From contig NC_009615.1 in assembly GCF_000012845.1 (NCBI RefSeq), positions 1,449,501 to 1,513,500 on the forward strand: a DNA stretch of 64,000 bases. The letters run 5' to 3'. The number at the start of each line of letters is the position of its first letter. The first letter of the stretch is position 1. The notes below the pieces were generated by a model. The model made no database searches and was not told where the DNA came from. It saw only the letters and a program-made list of their open reading frames with translations. Shown here one piece after another: positions 35,928 through 45,919 of this stretch. This DNA comes from Parabacteroides distasonis ATCC 8503 (GTDB taxonomy: Bacteria; Bacteroidota; Bacteroidia; Bacteroidales; Tannerellaceae). The position numbers were made by a program, and so were the translations under genes.

Positions 35928-36704
35928 ATGAAGAACTTATTTATCATCCTATTCATATTCAGTATCCTTTCGGCTATAGCTCAGAAAAAGAAAACCTATT
36001 TCGATAAAGCTACAACCGTGGAAGTAACATCTGGCTCAGACTCTATTCAAGCGATGCTAGATGATTATGAACGTATCCAATTACCACCTTTATCTGTTTT
36101 TTTAGAATCAGTATATGATCACCCTTCGATCAAGATTTACGAAGCTAAGAAAGATGAAGCTAATGCTGAAATGAAAGTGACCAAAAGAGAATGGCTAGAT
36201 TATTTCAGGGTATACGGACAGTACCAATATGGACGATTAGTGCAGCTATCCTCTCATGAAACCGTAGAATATCCTGAATATCTCACAAGTCTGGGTAGTA
36301 ATCAACATACTTATAGCGCAGGCATATCGGTGTCTATCCCATTTGGTGACCTATTTAGCCGTGGCCAAAAGGTACGAGCTCGGAAAGCTCGTTTCCGGCA
36401 ATTAGATTATGAATATGAGATCTCAATAGAAGAACGGAAATTAAAAATATTGGAAGCTTATAATAACGTATTGCAAGCTTTAGCTACTTTGAAAGCTAAA
36501 TCAGACGCTGCTGCCCTTTACAACGCCCAAATGAAAATATCGGAACAAGACTTCATCAACGGTAAAATTGACATTACGACTTTGGCCATGGAAAGAGGAC
36601 GTCGTTCTGGAGCCGTAATCTCTTATCAAGAGGGTAGAGCTACCTTACACAATGCGGTAACCCTATTAGAGATGCTTACAAATGTAAAAATCATAAATCG
36701 ATAA
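35928..36704 (+). CDS. TolC-family-like outer membrane export protein, short form
   Basis: 258 residues with a signal peptide (MKNLFIILFIFSILSAIAQ). The helical body (LSVFLESVYDHPSIKIYEAKKDEANAEM, then RARKARFRQLDYEYEI, and LEAYNNVLQALATLKAKSDA) matches one of the two repeats of TolC proteins, which normally have about 420-480 residues. It therefore looks like a half-length member, which may work as an oligomer or adaptor. It sits between the sugar transferase and the Wzc-like gene (3 bp before the latter), pointing to polysaccharide export across the outer membrane. Confidence 0.75.
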   Translation: MKNLFIILFIFSILSAIAQKKKTYFDKATTVEVTSGSDSIQAMLDDYERIQLPPLSVFLESVYDHPSIKIYEAKKDEANAEMKVTKREWLDYFRVYGQYQYGRLVQLSSHETVEYPEYLTSLGSNQHTYSAGISVSIPFGDLFSRGQKVRARKARFRQLDYEYEISIEERKLKILEAYNNVLQALATLKAKSDAAALYNAQMKISEQDFINGKIDITTLAMERGRRSGAVISYQEGRATLHNAVTLLEMLTNVKIINR

Positions 36705-36707
36705 TTT

Positions 36708-38867
36708 ATGGATATTACACTATACATATCCCGTTTTTTATATAGAATTCGTCACCAACTGATATTTGGAACGCTTATTGTAACAGCATTGGTTGCCTAT
36801 TTCAGTCAATTCATGGAGAAAAAATACACCGTGACAACTTCGATCTACACAGGTATTACCTCCAACACGGGTTTAGATGAAGAGACAAAACCTGATTGGC
36901 AGGCAGTAAACAACACATATGATAACTTGGTTAATTTAACAAAATCAAGAGGAACCCTAGAAAACGTATCACTAAAATTATTAGCATTAAACCTAACACA
37001 AGGAAATCCTGAAATAGATAATCTCTATATAACAGCTGACAATTACAAGAAATTAACAGCATCTATACCTGAAGAAATAATAAATTTAATAGACACGGCT
37101 TCTCTCGATAACACTATAAACAGATTTAAAGAATATAAAAACATTGATAGCCGCAATTATTTGCATGAATTGCTCAACGGAGGAGCTGCATTCTATAGCT
37201 ACGCAGCTTTATCCAGCATAATTATTAGACGCCAAGGTAATAGCGATTTGATAGAGATAGCCTACACTAGCTCAGATCCCGGAATCACATGGAATACGGT
37301 TAAGTTAGTCAGCGAAGAAATGAAATATTCTTACGATAATTTAAAATATAAAACAGCAAATGATATCGTAAAATATTATGAGCAGGAATTGAATAAATTA
37401 AGGACAAAACTCAATCAACAAGAAAATGATCTTACAAATTATAACGTACAAAACAGCGTCATAAATTATACAGAACAAACAAAATCTATCGCAAACTCTT
37501 TTGCTGATTTTGAGAACCGTTACGAAGAAACACAACGAAGTTACGAGAGCTCAACCAAAATCATCAACGAGTTAGAGAAATATATGGAAGTTCGTACTAA
37601 ACTTGTCAAAACGAATGAAGAGTTTATCAACGCATTGGAAGATGTTTCCCGCATCAGTGGTAAAATCACCGAGATAGAGACTTTCACCTCTGAAAACGCA
37701 TTAAACAAGGATACAGAATTAACACGATATCAAGATCAACTGAAAGATGTCGAGAAGAGAATAGCATTACTGACAGATAAAATTAATAGCTATAAAGAAA
37801 GTAAAGAAGGAATCGCTATTGACGGATTAGTACAAGAATGGTTGTCACAGACCTTGATACAAGTGAAATCCAAGGCAGACTTAGAGATTTTAAACAAAAG
37901 AAAGCACGATTTCGAGGAGCAGTATAAGAATTATTCTCCCATTGGGACTAAGATCAACCAGCAAGAACGAGAGATCAATGTCACTGAACAGTCTTATCTA
38001 CAAGTTCTCCATGCCTTAAATATGGCTAAGATGAAACAGGTGAACTTACAATTAACCTCATCAAACTTAACAACTATCTCAGAGGCCGCTTATCCATTGT
38101 TTAGTGACAAAGGTAAGCGCATGTTTTTAGTCATAGCCGCTTTTATCGGTAGTTTAATTTTCATTATAGCCCTAAATTTGGTCATTGAATTACTAGACCG
38201 TACCCTCCGGGATGCAGAACGGGCTAAACGCCTCACAGGAATGAATATATTAGGAGCCTTCAACGGACGCAACTCCCAATTGAAATACAGGGGATTTGTA
38301 AAGACCTGTAACCGAATATCAGCCGCATACGCTTGCAATCGGTTGGCTCCTTATTTGCAAAAAAATAAGACTCTATACATAAATATATTAAGTATAGAAG
38401 AAAGAGAAGGGAAGACATTCGTTGCCAAATATTTTCAAGAACGTTGGGAAGAGCTAGGTTTCCAAGTACGATATATAAGGATCGGAGAAGAGATAAACAT
38501 TGAATCGTCACTATTCACCACAGAAAATATAGAAGAGTATATTAAAGCCGAAAGTCAACCAGACATTGTATTAATCGAATATCCTTCCATTCAAGGAAAC
38601 AGTGTGCCTCCACATTTGCTAAGCTCAAGTCAAGTTAATATTCTAATAGCTAATGTACGCAGAGTATGGAAAAATAGCGATAAGGAATTTGTTAGTTATT
38701 TGCGTGAGATAACTAAAAATACATCTTTGTATTTATACTTGAATAACGCCTCACGAGAAGCCGTAGAAGATTTCACCGGGCAATTGCCCCCTCAGACCTC
38801 CATGCGCTCTTTCACGAACCGTATGATGTATATGGGGTTAACCGCAACCAATTCGGCCATAAAATAG
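36708..38867 (+). CDS. Wzc/GumC-like chain-length and export protein with degenerate kinase domain
   Basis: 719 residues. An N-terminal membrane helix (about 17-35), a long periplasmic part with coiled coils (about 225-450, e.g. NKLRTKLNQQENDLTNYNVQ), a second membrane helix (about 475-495, MFLVIAAFIGSLIFIIAL), and a cytoplasmic domain to the end. That last domain has the shape of a BY-kinase (INILSIEEREGKTFVAKYF; DIVLIEYPSI) but its P-loop lacks the glycines and the tail has no tyrosine cluster. It is probably a structural copolymerase without kinase activity. It acts in the inner membrane with the TolC-like neighbour. Confidence 0.8.
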   Translation: MDITLYISRFLYRIRHQLIFGTLIVTALVAYFSQFMEKKYTVTTSIYTGITSNTGLDEETKPDWQAVNNTYDNLVNLTKSRGTLENVSLKLLALNLTQGNPEIDNLYITADNYKKLTASIPEEIINLIDTASLDNTINRFKEYKNIDSRNYLHELLNGGAAFYSYAALSSIIIRRQGNSDLIEIAYTSSDPGITWNTVKLVSEEMKYSYDNLKYKTANDIVKYYEQELNKLRTKLNQQENDLTNYNVQNSVINYTEQTKSIANSFADFENRYEETQRSYESSTKIINELEKYMEVRTKLVKTNEEFINALEDVSRISGKITEIETFTSENALNKDTELTRYQDQLKDVEKRIALLTDKINSYKESKEGIAIDGLVQEWLSQTLIQVKSKADLEILNKRKHDFEEQYKNYSPIGTKINQQEREINVTEQSYLQVLHALNMAKMKQVNLQLTSSNLTTISEAAYPLFSDKGKRMFLVIAAFIGSLIFIIALNLVIELLDRTLRDAERAKRLTGMNILGAFNGRNSQLKYRGFVKTCNRISAAYACNRLAPYLQKNKTLYINILSIEEREGKTFVAKYFQERWEELGFQVRYIRIGEEINIESSLFTTENIEEYIKAESQPDIVLIEYPSIQGNSVPPHLLSSSQVNILIANVRRVWKNSDKEFVSYLREITKNTSLYLYLNNASREAVEDFTGQLPPQTSMRSFTNRMMYMGLTATNSAIK

Positions 38868-38875
38868 CGAAGCTC

Positions 38876-40348
38876 ATGGATACTTCAAGAGAGATAAAAG
38901 AGGATTCTTCTTTCAATATGACCCTATTAATCCTTGTCATAGGACTAGTAGGAATAGGAGGAGCTTTACTATTTAATAACATCCCTCTTTTCGGGATGAT
39001 AATAGCTTTGCCTTTGTTATGTATAACCTGTATCCTATTATTGAAATATCCTTGGTTCATACTATTTGTCATTTTTACGATCAACTATTTCATATTGGGT
39101 ATTACCCGATATATTCCAATAGAAGGCGTTAGCGTAATCATGGATATCCTATACGTAACAGCCTTAGTATTACTATCCATTCATGCGGCCCTTTATCAGA
39201 ACATCGAATGGAAAAGAGCAATTCACCCCTTAAGCGTCATGTGCTGTATATGGATGGGATATTGTATCTTTGAAATCGCTAACCCCTCCGGAGTACTTGA
39301 GGCTTGGATATTATCAAGAGGACTGATATTCAATGGGTTTATCATTGTTATTATTACATCGTTATTATGCACTCGTTACTCTTTTTTAAAATCCTTGATA
39401 TTTTGTTTATCCCTATTCACCCTTTTAGCTATAACTAAAACCTTCATGCAAAAATATATTGGATTTGACAGTTTCGAGACCAAATGGCTTAATGAAGGGG
39501 GAGCTACGACTCATATCATATGGTCCGGAGTCCGCTATTTCTCTTTTTTCACCGACGCTAGCAATATGGGGGCGAATATGGGAGCCGCCACTATGTTCTT
39601 TGGGATCGCAGCATTCCACATGCGCTCCTATTTATGTAGAATATATTATTTAAGCATAGCTATCCTAGCCATTTACGCGATGTTCCTTTCCGGTACAAGA
39701 GGGGCCATGATCGTTCCATTAGCAGGATTGGCACTTTATACATTCGTCAGTAAACAAACCAAAACCATTATCACAAGCTCGACCTTATTATTGCTTACTT
39801 ATGTTTTTTTTGCCCTTACTACTATAGGAAATAGCAACGCTACCATCCGAAGGATGCGTACCGCATTCACCCCGACAGAAGACGCCTCATTCAATGTTCG
39901 AAAAGAAAATCAAAAGAAATTGGCATCCTACATGAAATACAAGCCTTTTGGAGAAGGGCTGGGATTATCAGGTGACAGGGCTGGAGAGAGAATATCAAAA
40001 CGCTTTACCACCTCCATTCCAACAGATTCATGGTATGTCAAAATCTGGGTGGAGACAGGAGCGGTTGGCTTGACACTTTACCTAAGCATGATCTTTCTAT
40101 CCATTGGATGGGGAGGATGGATCATAGCCATGCGGCTCAGAGATCCGGAGCTGAAAGGGCTACTGACAGGGTTACTTTGTGGCATATTCGGAATGTTTAT
40201 CAATGCATACGGGAACTCTTTCTGGGGACAATTCCCGACAATGGTAATTTCCTTTACGGGACTTACTTTTATAATGGTAGGACCCTATCTAGATCAAGAA
40301 ATACAAGAAAAAAAATCAACTGATTCAAATATAAAACACCATGATTGA
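38876..40348 (+). CDS. O-antigen polymerase/ligase-like membrane protein (Wzy type)
   Basis: 490 residues with about a dozen hydrophobic segments and a large loop between late segments (about 305-385) containing FGEGLGLSGDRAGERISKRF and PTDSWYVKIWVETGAVGL, the Wzy_C / O-antigen ligase signature region. Inner membrane. In this locus it is the only polymerase candidate, acting after the flippase encoded at 44474. Starts 8 bp after the Wzc-like gene and overlaps the next gene by 8 bp. Confidence 0.82.
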   Translation: MDTSREIKEDSSFNMTLLILVIGLVGIGGALLFNNIPLFGMIIALPLLCITCILLLKYPWFILFVIFTINYFILGITRYIPIEGVSVIMDILYVTALVLLSIHAALYQNIEWKRAIHPLSVMCCIWMGYCIFEIANPSGVLEAWILSRGLIFNGFIIVIITSLLCTRYSFLKSLIFCLSLFTLLAITKTFMQKYIGFDSFETKWLNEGGATTHIIWSGVRYFSFFTDASNMGANMGAATMFFGIAAFHMRSYLCRIYYLSIAILAIYAMFLSGTRGAMIVPLAGLALYTFVSKQTKTIITSSTLLLLTYVFFALTTIGNSNATIRRMRTAFTPTEDASFNVRKENQKKLASYMKYKPFGEGLGLSGDRAGERISKRFTTSIPTDSWYVKIWVETGAVGLTLYLSMIFLSIGWGGWIIAMRLRDPELKGLLTGLLCGIFGMFINAYGNSFWGQFPTMVISFTGLTFIMVGPYLDQEIQEKKSTDSNIKHHD

Positions 40349-41567
40349 GCAATTCTTTCAAATAGGAGAAAATTGGATAGACAAGGAGGAGTATCTATTT
40401 CAATTGATAGACGCCATCGTATTCCTATGTTTTATGGTATGCGTACTGTATTTATTCGTATTCGCCGTTTACTCTAAAAGGAAATCGACTTATAAATACC
40501 CTACGACTATGAAAAAATACCGTTTTGCGGCCTTATTTCCGGCCTATGGGGAGGATGAGGTAATTATAGACTCCGTCAAAAGTTTCCTTCAGCAAGACTA
40601 TCCAAGAGAATTATATGATATTATCGTGATAGCCAACCAAATGCGTCAGGAAACCCTCGATAGGCTAAAGTCATTATCCGTAAAGATTATAAAAATGGAG
40701 AACCCACAAAGTACCAAAATAGAGGCCCTCAAGGCAGCCATCCGTTACATTGAAGAAGGAAAAACAAAATATGACAACGTGATTATCCTTGACGCCGATA
40801 ATATCGTAAAAAACAATTATATAGAGAAAATAAACGATGCTATTTATGCAGGTTGTTCAGCCATACAGACGCATAGGGTAGCCAAGAACAGAGATAGCAG
40901 CATAGCGGTGCTCGACGCCGTTAGCGAGGAGATCAACAACTCTATTTTCAGGAAAGGACATACCCGCCTAGGTTTCTCGTCCGCCTTAAGTGGCTCGGGT
41001 ATGGCTTTCGAATACGGTCTTTTCAAGAATATCATACAAGGTTGCAACGATATCGGGGAAGATAAGTACATGGAGCGAAAACTGTTACTCCAAAATATAT
41101 ATATCGAATATCTTGAAGATGTCTATACATACGACGAGAAAGTAAGAGGCAAGAAAGACTTCTATAATCAAAGACAGCGCTGGCTTGCCACACAATTCCA
41201 CAACTTACTCTCAGGGATTCTCCAGATACCGGGAGCACTAATAAAAGGAAATTGGGACTATTGCGATAAATTATTTCAATGGATGATGCCCCCTCGTGTC
41301 TTATTGCTAGGGTTTATCACGTTAATTGCCGCCATCCTAAGTCCACTTGATATCATAATCTCCATTAAATGGTGGTTCCTCTTGATATGGCTAGGCATCA
41401 CTTTTAGCGTAGCGGTTCCAGACTATTTAGTGGACCAAAAATTCAGGAAGGCGATCGCCAGTGTTCCCATCCTATTCTTCCTCATGTTCCTAAACACGTT
41501 CCGAATAGGGAAAAAGCATACATTCTCTCACACCAAACATTCTCCAAATCATGAAGATAGCCATTGA
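40341..41567 (+). CDS. Membrane glycosyltransferase, family 2
   Basis: 408 residues. One membrane helix near the N-terminus (about 15-40), a GT2 domain (FAALFPAYGEDEVIIDSVK; DXD in IILDADN; acceptor region GEDKYMERKLL; QRQRW), and two or three C-terminal membrane helices, the layout of processive or membrane-anchored GT2 enzymes. It overlaps the genes on either side (8 and 17 bp), so it is firmly in the operon. It is clearly related to the product of 55127-56311. Sugar specificity is unknown. Confidence 0.85.
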   Translation: MIEQFFQIGENWIDKEEYLFQLIDAIVFLCFMVCVLYLFVFAVYSKRKSTYKYPTTMKKYRFAALFPAYGEDEVIIDSVKSFLQQDYPRELYDIIVIANQMRQETLDRLKSLSVKIIKMENPQSTKIEALKAAIRYIEEGKTKYDNVIILDADNIVKNNYIEKINDAIYAGCSAIQTHRVAKNRDSSIAVLDAVSEEINNSIFRKGHTRLGFSSALSGSGMAFEYGLFKNIIQGCNDIGEDKYMERKLLLQNIYIEYLEDVYTYDEKVRGKKDFYNQRQRWLATQFHNLLSGILQIPGALIKGNWDYCDKLFQWMMPPRVLLLGFITLIAAILSPLDIIISIKWWFLLIWLGITFSVAVPDYLVDQKFRKAIASVPILFFLMFLNTFRIGKKHTFSHTKHSPNHEDSH

Positions 41568-42681
41568 AGCCCAGCGAATTTTCCGTACGAATAAGCACGG
41601 GATGGATTTTGTAGCGCTCGAGAGCATTCGAGAGCTACAGAAAATCGACAAGGAAAATGAATATTTCATATTCGTAAGTCCGGGAGAAGATCATTGCCTA
41701 GAAGAAACAAGCAATACGCACATCGTGGAGGTAAAATGCCCCACCTACCCCCTTTGGGAGCAGGTGGCGTTGCCACGGGCTGTAGCCAAGATAAGGCCAG
41801 ACCTATTGCATTGTACGAGTAACACGGCTCCGATTCATTGCCCCGTCCCATTGGTATTGACCTTGCACGACATCATCTTCCTTGAGCCCAAGCAGGGAGG
41901 TAATACATCATGGTACCAAAACATGGGTTGGCACTACCGACGTTTAGTAGTTCCCCGTATACTCCCTAAGTGTAAGAGAATCATTACCGTATCTCATTTT
42001 GAACGTGATCGGATTCGAGAGGCCTTATGTCTGCCCAAAGAACAAATCATGGCGATCTACAATGGATACAGCCAGCATTTTCATCCCCTATCAGGCATAT
42101 CCGCCATCACCCATAAATACATTCATTCGGACGATTACCTTTTCTTCCTAGGAAATACGGACCCTAAGAAAAATGTACCCCGCACCTTGAAGGCATACAG
42201 TCTGTATCTCAAGCGCTCATCAAGAAAGCGTCCTCTATTAATAGCGGACTTACGCGAAGACAAGCTGGATATGATATTGAGAGAGCAGCATATAGAGGAA
42301 ATCAAGCCTTACCTGTCTTACCCAGGTTACATCTCCAACAAGGATTTGGCATACTTGTACAATGGGGCCTTCGTCTTCCTATACACCTCCCTAAGGGAAA
42401 GCTTCGGTATCCCCATGCTAGAAGCTATGGCATGCGGTACACCCGTGATAACGGGGAATACCTCGGCCATGCCTGAGATCGCCGGAAAGGGAGGATTATT
42501 GGCAGATCCTTTCAACGAAGAAGAAGTAGCTTCCTTATTGCTGCGGCTAGAAGAAGATCAAGCATTCCATGATGAACAAATAAAATATGGATTACAAAGA
42601 TCCCGATTATTCTCATGGAATCATACGGCTAGGAAACTATTGCAAGTTTATATGGAAGTCATTCAATCCTTAAAGAAATGA
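41551..42681 (+). CDS. Glycosyltransferase, family 4 (GT-B)
   Basis: 376 residues without a signal or membrane segment. The N-terminal half begins MKIAIEAQRIFRTNKHGMD and has LTLHDIIFLEP; the C-terminal half has FFLGNTDPKKNVPRTLKAY and the donor-binding E-x7-E motif RESFGIPMLEAMACGTPV. The arrangement resembles mannosyltransferases of the GT4 family that add to lipid-linked repeat units. Overlaps the acyltransferase gene by 4 bp (ATGA). Confidence 0.88.
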   Translation: MKIAIEAQRIFRTNKHGMDFVALESIRELQKIDKENEYFIFVSPGEDHCLEETSNTHIVEVKCPTYPLWEQVALPRAVAKIRPDLLHCTSNTAPIHCPVPLVLTLHDIIFLEPKQGGNTSWYQNMGWHYRRLVVPRILPKCKRIITVSHFERDRIREALCLPKEQIMAIYNGYSQHFHPLSGISAITHKYIHSDDYLFFLGNTDPKKNVPRTLKAYSLYLKRSSRKRPLLIADLREDKLDMILREQHIEEIKPYLSYPGYISNKDLAYLYNGAFVFLYTSLRESFGIPMLEAMACGTPVITGNTSAMPEIAGKGGLLADPFNEEEVASLLLRLEEDQAFHDEQIKYGLQRSRLFSWNHTARKLLQVYMEVIQSLKK

Positions 42682-43304
42682 ATATCAGCGATCTTAAACA
42701 AAAGATAAAGAAAAATGACAGATTAAAGAGAACGGTTCATTACTTAATAATGAATCAAAGAGGCTCTTGCCCTAGATTATGGGTTAAATGGTTTGTCAAT
42801 CCATTTATGTTAACCTATGGAAAACGGAGCAAGATCAGAAGATCTGCTATAATGAATGTCAGTCCCATTAACTCATTCATACTTGGACAGGAAAGTATAA
42901 TTGAGCATTACGTCACGATAGACAACGGGGTAGGCCACGTACACATCGGTGATCATTCACGCATAGGCATACATAATACGATCATCGGTCCCGTTTTTAT
43001 TGGGAATCAAGTTATCTTGGCTCAGAACATCACTATATCCGGGCTCAACCATACATACCATGATATTTCTAAACCAATCGTAAAACAAGGCATAACTACC
43101 TCCCCTGTGATCATAGAAGATGAGACTTGGATAGGAGCGAACACGGTCATTACCTCAGGCGTACATATCGGCAAGCACTGCGTGATCGGCGCGGGCAGTG
43201 TCGTCACAAAAGATATACCAGATTACTCTGTGGCCGTAGGCAATCCTGCTAAAGTTGTCAAACATTATGACCCATGCGGACAGCAATGGAAACGAACCCG
43301 ATAA
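42678..43304 (+). CDS. Left-handed beta-helix acyltransferase
   Basis: 208 residues with hexapeptide repeats from about 75 on (VHIGDHSRIGIHNTIIG, WIGANTVITSGVHIGKHCVIG, AGSVVTKDIPDYSVAVGNPAKVV), the signature of O- or N-acetyltransferases using acetyl-CoA. The conserved His lies in GLNHTYHD. It probably acetylates a sugar of the repeat unit. It is the last gene of the first co-directional block; the next gene runs the other way and ends 6 bp from it. Confidence 0.88.
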   Translation: MNISDLKQKIKKNDRLKRTVHYLIMNQRGSCPRLWVKWFVNPFMLTYGKRSKIRRSAIMNVSPINSFILGQESIIEHYVTIDNGVGHVHIGDHSRIGIHNTIIGPVFIGNQVILAQNITISGLNHTYHDISKPIVKQGITTSPVIIEDETWIGANTVITSGVHIGKHCVIGAGSVVTKDIPDYSVAVGNPAKVVKHYDPCGQQWKRTR

Positions 43305-43310
43305 AAGGGA

Positions 43311-44348
43311 TCAATGCGATTCCTCAAAATGATAACATTTCGCATAAAGACCGGCTATCTTATCGGGATGAAGATACTTGTCGGCATACCTCCGGTTCTT
43401 AGCTCCTAAATCGTCCAAATCCATATTCATGGCAGAGCGAAGCATTGAATTGACAGACCCTTGATCCGAGGGGGAAAAGACCAAGTTCGCTGTCACCCTC
43501 AGTAATTCACCCACATTCCCGCTATCAGGGCCAACGACACCCCGCCCGAACAAGAAAGCCATCGGAACTACTCCGGAATTAAGGATAACGCAACGCTGTA
43601 TAAAGACAACATCAGACACCGCAAAATAATACGGTAAATCCTCATCTGATATAATCCGCTCATTATTCTCCGTTCGTACCCCTAAAAGATGTAATAAACA
43701 ACGTATTACGGACAATAAAGGCTTCGGATAACTCCCCGGAAGCATTCTTGGGGCCAGCAAGAGCTTCTTCCTTCGAGGCAAAGAGAAAAAAGCTTTCAAC
43801 GTCATCCAGACCTCATCTCTCCTCCGGAATTTGCCAAACGCCGTAACCACAAAAGTCCTCCGGTCAATGCCCCAATATTCTCTTGCCGCCTCTCTCGTCA
43901 GAGTATCGTCATAAGCGCCCAGATAAATCGGATGAGGAATTAGGACATGCCTACAATCAGGATATAGACCGGCCATCTTGCCTAGACTATAGTTACCGAG
44001 GTGTACCATGCAATCAGCCATTCTCTCTACCACTCTATAGCAAGCTTGATGCAAAGGACTTCCATAATGAGGGGATAAGTTGTGGCACGTATAATAAACC
44101 CGAGAGCCCTTCTCCTTAAAATATCTCAGCCGGGTCTCCAGCCGCTTATCGATATCCACGTCATTCACATTCCATCCCACCACTTCCTCAGGCCAATGAA
44201 TGTGGATGATATCATAAGACCGGGATGGATTCCAAAACTCATCAACTGAGCTGATAGCCTCTATTCCATGAACAGAAAGCCTCGTTCGAATCACGGGAAC
44301 AAATAAATTATCCCCATTTTTCTCTTTATAGACAAATAGGACTCTCAT
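43311..44348 (-). CDS. GT-B glycosyltransferase on the opposite strand
   Basis: 345 residues. Begins MRVLFVYKEKNGDNLF, then DIIHIHWPEE and YYTCHNLSPH in the N-terminal half, and a C-terminal donor domain with VVTAFGKFRRRDEVW and LPYYFAVSDVVFIQRCVILNSGVVPMAFLFGRGVVG, a GT4-like pattern. It is the only gene in the locus facing left, squeezed between co-directional blocks, with a possible promoter (TACCTTTA) ahead of its ATG. This suggests an independently acquired or independently regulated decoration gene. No family number can be given with certainty. Confidence 0.75.
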   Translation of the reverse strand: MRVLFVYKEKNGDNLFVPVIRTRLSVHGIEAISSVDEFWNPSRSYDIIHIHWPEEVVGWNVNDVDIDKRLETRLRYFKEKGSRVYYTCHNLSPHYGSPLHQACYRVVERMADCMVHLGNYSLGKMAGLYPDCRHVLIPHPIYLGAYDDTLTREAAREYWGIDRRTFVVTAFGKFRRRDEVWMTLKAFFSLPRRKKLLLAPRMLPGSYPKPLLSVIRCLLHLLGVRTENNERIISDEDLPYYFAVSDVVFIQRCVILNSGVVPMAFLFGRGVVGPDSGNVGELLRVTANLVFSPSDQGSVNSMLRSAMNMDLDDLGAKNRRYADKYLHPDKIAGLYAKCYHFEESH

Positions 44349-44429
44349 TTAATTTTATTGTTTTAATGTAAAGGTATGTATTTTTATCGAAAATAAGGAA
44401 CACCTCATGAATAATTTAAATAAAAAACA

Positions 44430-44437
44430 TATATTTG
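44430..44437 (+). promoter_or_regulatory. Possible -7 box for the second block of the polysaccharide locus
   Basis: TATATTTG matches TAnnTTTG, 36 bp ahead of the flippase ATG; no good TTTG box at the expected distance. A new start is needed here because the preceding gene faces the other way. Confidence 0.4.
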
Positions 44438-44473
44438 CCTATTAGGAGAATAATACACCTCTACTAGAAAAAT

Positions 44474-45919
44474 ATGGCATCAATACAAAAAGAGTTGGCA
44501 TCTGGAATAATCTATACAGCTATATCAAAATACTCAGGAATCATCATTTCTTTAGCCGTGGCAGGTGTACTGGCCCGGCTGATCGATCCAGAGGAATTCG
44601 GGGTCGTAGCGATCGCCACCGTCATCATTTCATTTTTCAGTATTTTCAGTGATTTAGGGATCGCTCCAGCTATCATTCAAAACAAGCATTTAACAGAGGA
44701 TAAACTTAACGATATATTCTCTTTTACACTATGGACCGGGATAGGGATCTCCATTTTATTCTTCTTGTCATCATGGCCAATCTCCTTATTTTACAAACAG
44801 AGTTCATTGCTATCCATATGTCATTTATTATCTTTCAACTTATTCTTTGCCTCAGCCAACATCGTTCCAAACGCACTATTATTCAAGGACAAAGAATTTA
44901 AATTTATAGCATACAGGAGTTTATTTGTTCAATGCATTGGAGGAATCATAGCAATCTTAGCAGCTATATCAGGAGCTGGATTATATGCCTTAATTATCAA
45001 TCCTATATTCTCAAGCATCCTTATATTCATTATTTCCATAAGAAAAAAGCCCCAGAAATTAAAATACACATTTGGATCAAAATCCATTCATGAGATATTC
45101 AGTTATTCCGCATATCAATTCATGTTTAATGTGATAAATTACTTCAGCAGAAACCTTGATAAATTATTAATAGGAAAGTATATGAGTATGAATTCCTTAG
45201 GATATTACGAGAAGTCGTACCGCTTGATGATGCTCCCGTTGCAAAACATAACACATGTCATATCACCAGTCATGCATCCCGTCTTCTCCAATTTTCAAGA
45301 TGATCCGCTTAAATTAGCCCTCTCCTACGAGAAAGTCATCCGCATCCTAGCATTCATCGGGTTCCCATTATCAGTATTATTATGGTTTTGCGCCAAGGAG
45401 ATTACGCTCATCCTATTCGGAGACCAATGGCTGCCATCCGTTCCCGTATTTCAGATCCTATCCTTATCCGTAGGCATACAGATCATCCTGTCCACCTCCG
45501 GCTCCATCTACCAAGCAGCCAACGATACGAAAAGCCTGTTCATATGTGGCGTATTCTCAGCCCTATTGAACGTATCAGGCATCCTCGCTGGCATATTCAT
45601 ATTCAAGAGCCTCGAAGCTGTCGCATGGTGTATATGTGCGACCTTCGCCATCAATTTCATACAATGTTATGTATGGATGTATAAAGTGACGCTAAAACGC
45701 AGCCTAGCGTCTTTAATCAGACAACTTATTTCCCCGGCTCCGCTCGTGGGTATATTGATAGTATGCCTATGGTCTATCCACCAATCATCCATTATATTAC
45801 CGGAGCTGGCAAACTTGTTCATAAAAGCGGTTATTGCCGTTCTCATCTCCTGCATATATATTCAATTGAGTGGCGTATATAACATAATTAACTTCCTAAA
45901 ATCAAAGATAAAAAGATGA
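44474..45919 (+). CDS. Wzx-type lipid-linked oligosaccharide flippase
   Basis: 481 residues, about 12-14 membrane segments across the whole length, of the MOP/polysaccharide-transporter type. N-terminal landmark GIIYTAISKYSGIIISLAVAGV-like first helix and LARLIDPEEFGVVAIATVI; central SYSAYQFMFNVINYFSRNLDKLLIGKYM-type segment (given here only by its position, about 210-240). It moves the undecaprenyl-linked repeat unit to the periplasmic side for the Wzy-like polymerase. Overlaps the next gene by 4 bp. Confidence 0.88.
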   Translation: MASIQKELASGIIYTAISKYSGIIISLAVAGVLARLIDPEEFGVVAIATVIISFFSIFSDLGIAPAIIQNKHLTEDKLNDIFSFTLWTGIGISILFFLSSWPISLFYKQSSLLSICHLLSFNLFFASANIVPNALLFKDKEFKFIAYRSLFVQCIGGIIAILAAISGAGLYALIINPIFSSILIFIISIRKKPQKLKYTFGSKSIHEIFSYSAYQFMFNVINYFSRNLDKLLIGKYMSMNSLGYYEKSYRLMMLPLQNITHVISPVMHPVFSNFQDDPLKLALSYEKVIRILAFIGFPLSVLLWFCAKEITLILFGDQWLPSVPVFQILSLSVGIQIILSTSGSIYQAANDTKSLFICGVFSALLNVSGILAGIFIFKSLEAVAWCICATFAINFIQCYVWMYKVTLKRSLASLIRQLISPAPLVGILIVCLWSIHQSSIILPELANLFIKAVIAVLISCIYIQLSGVYNIINFLKSKIKR

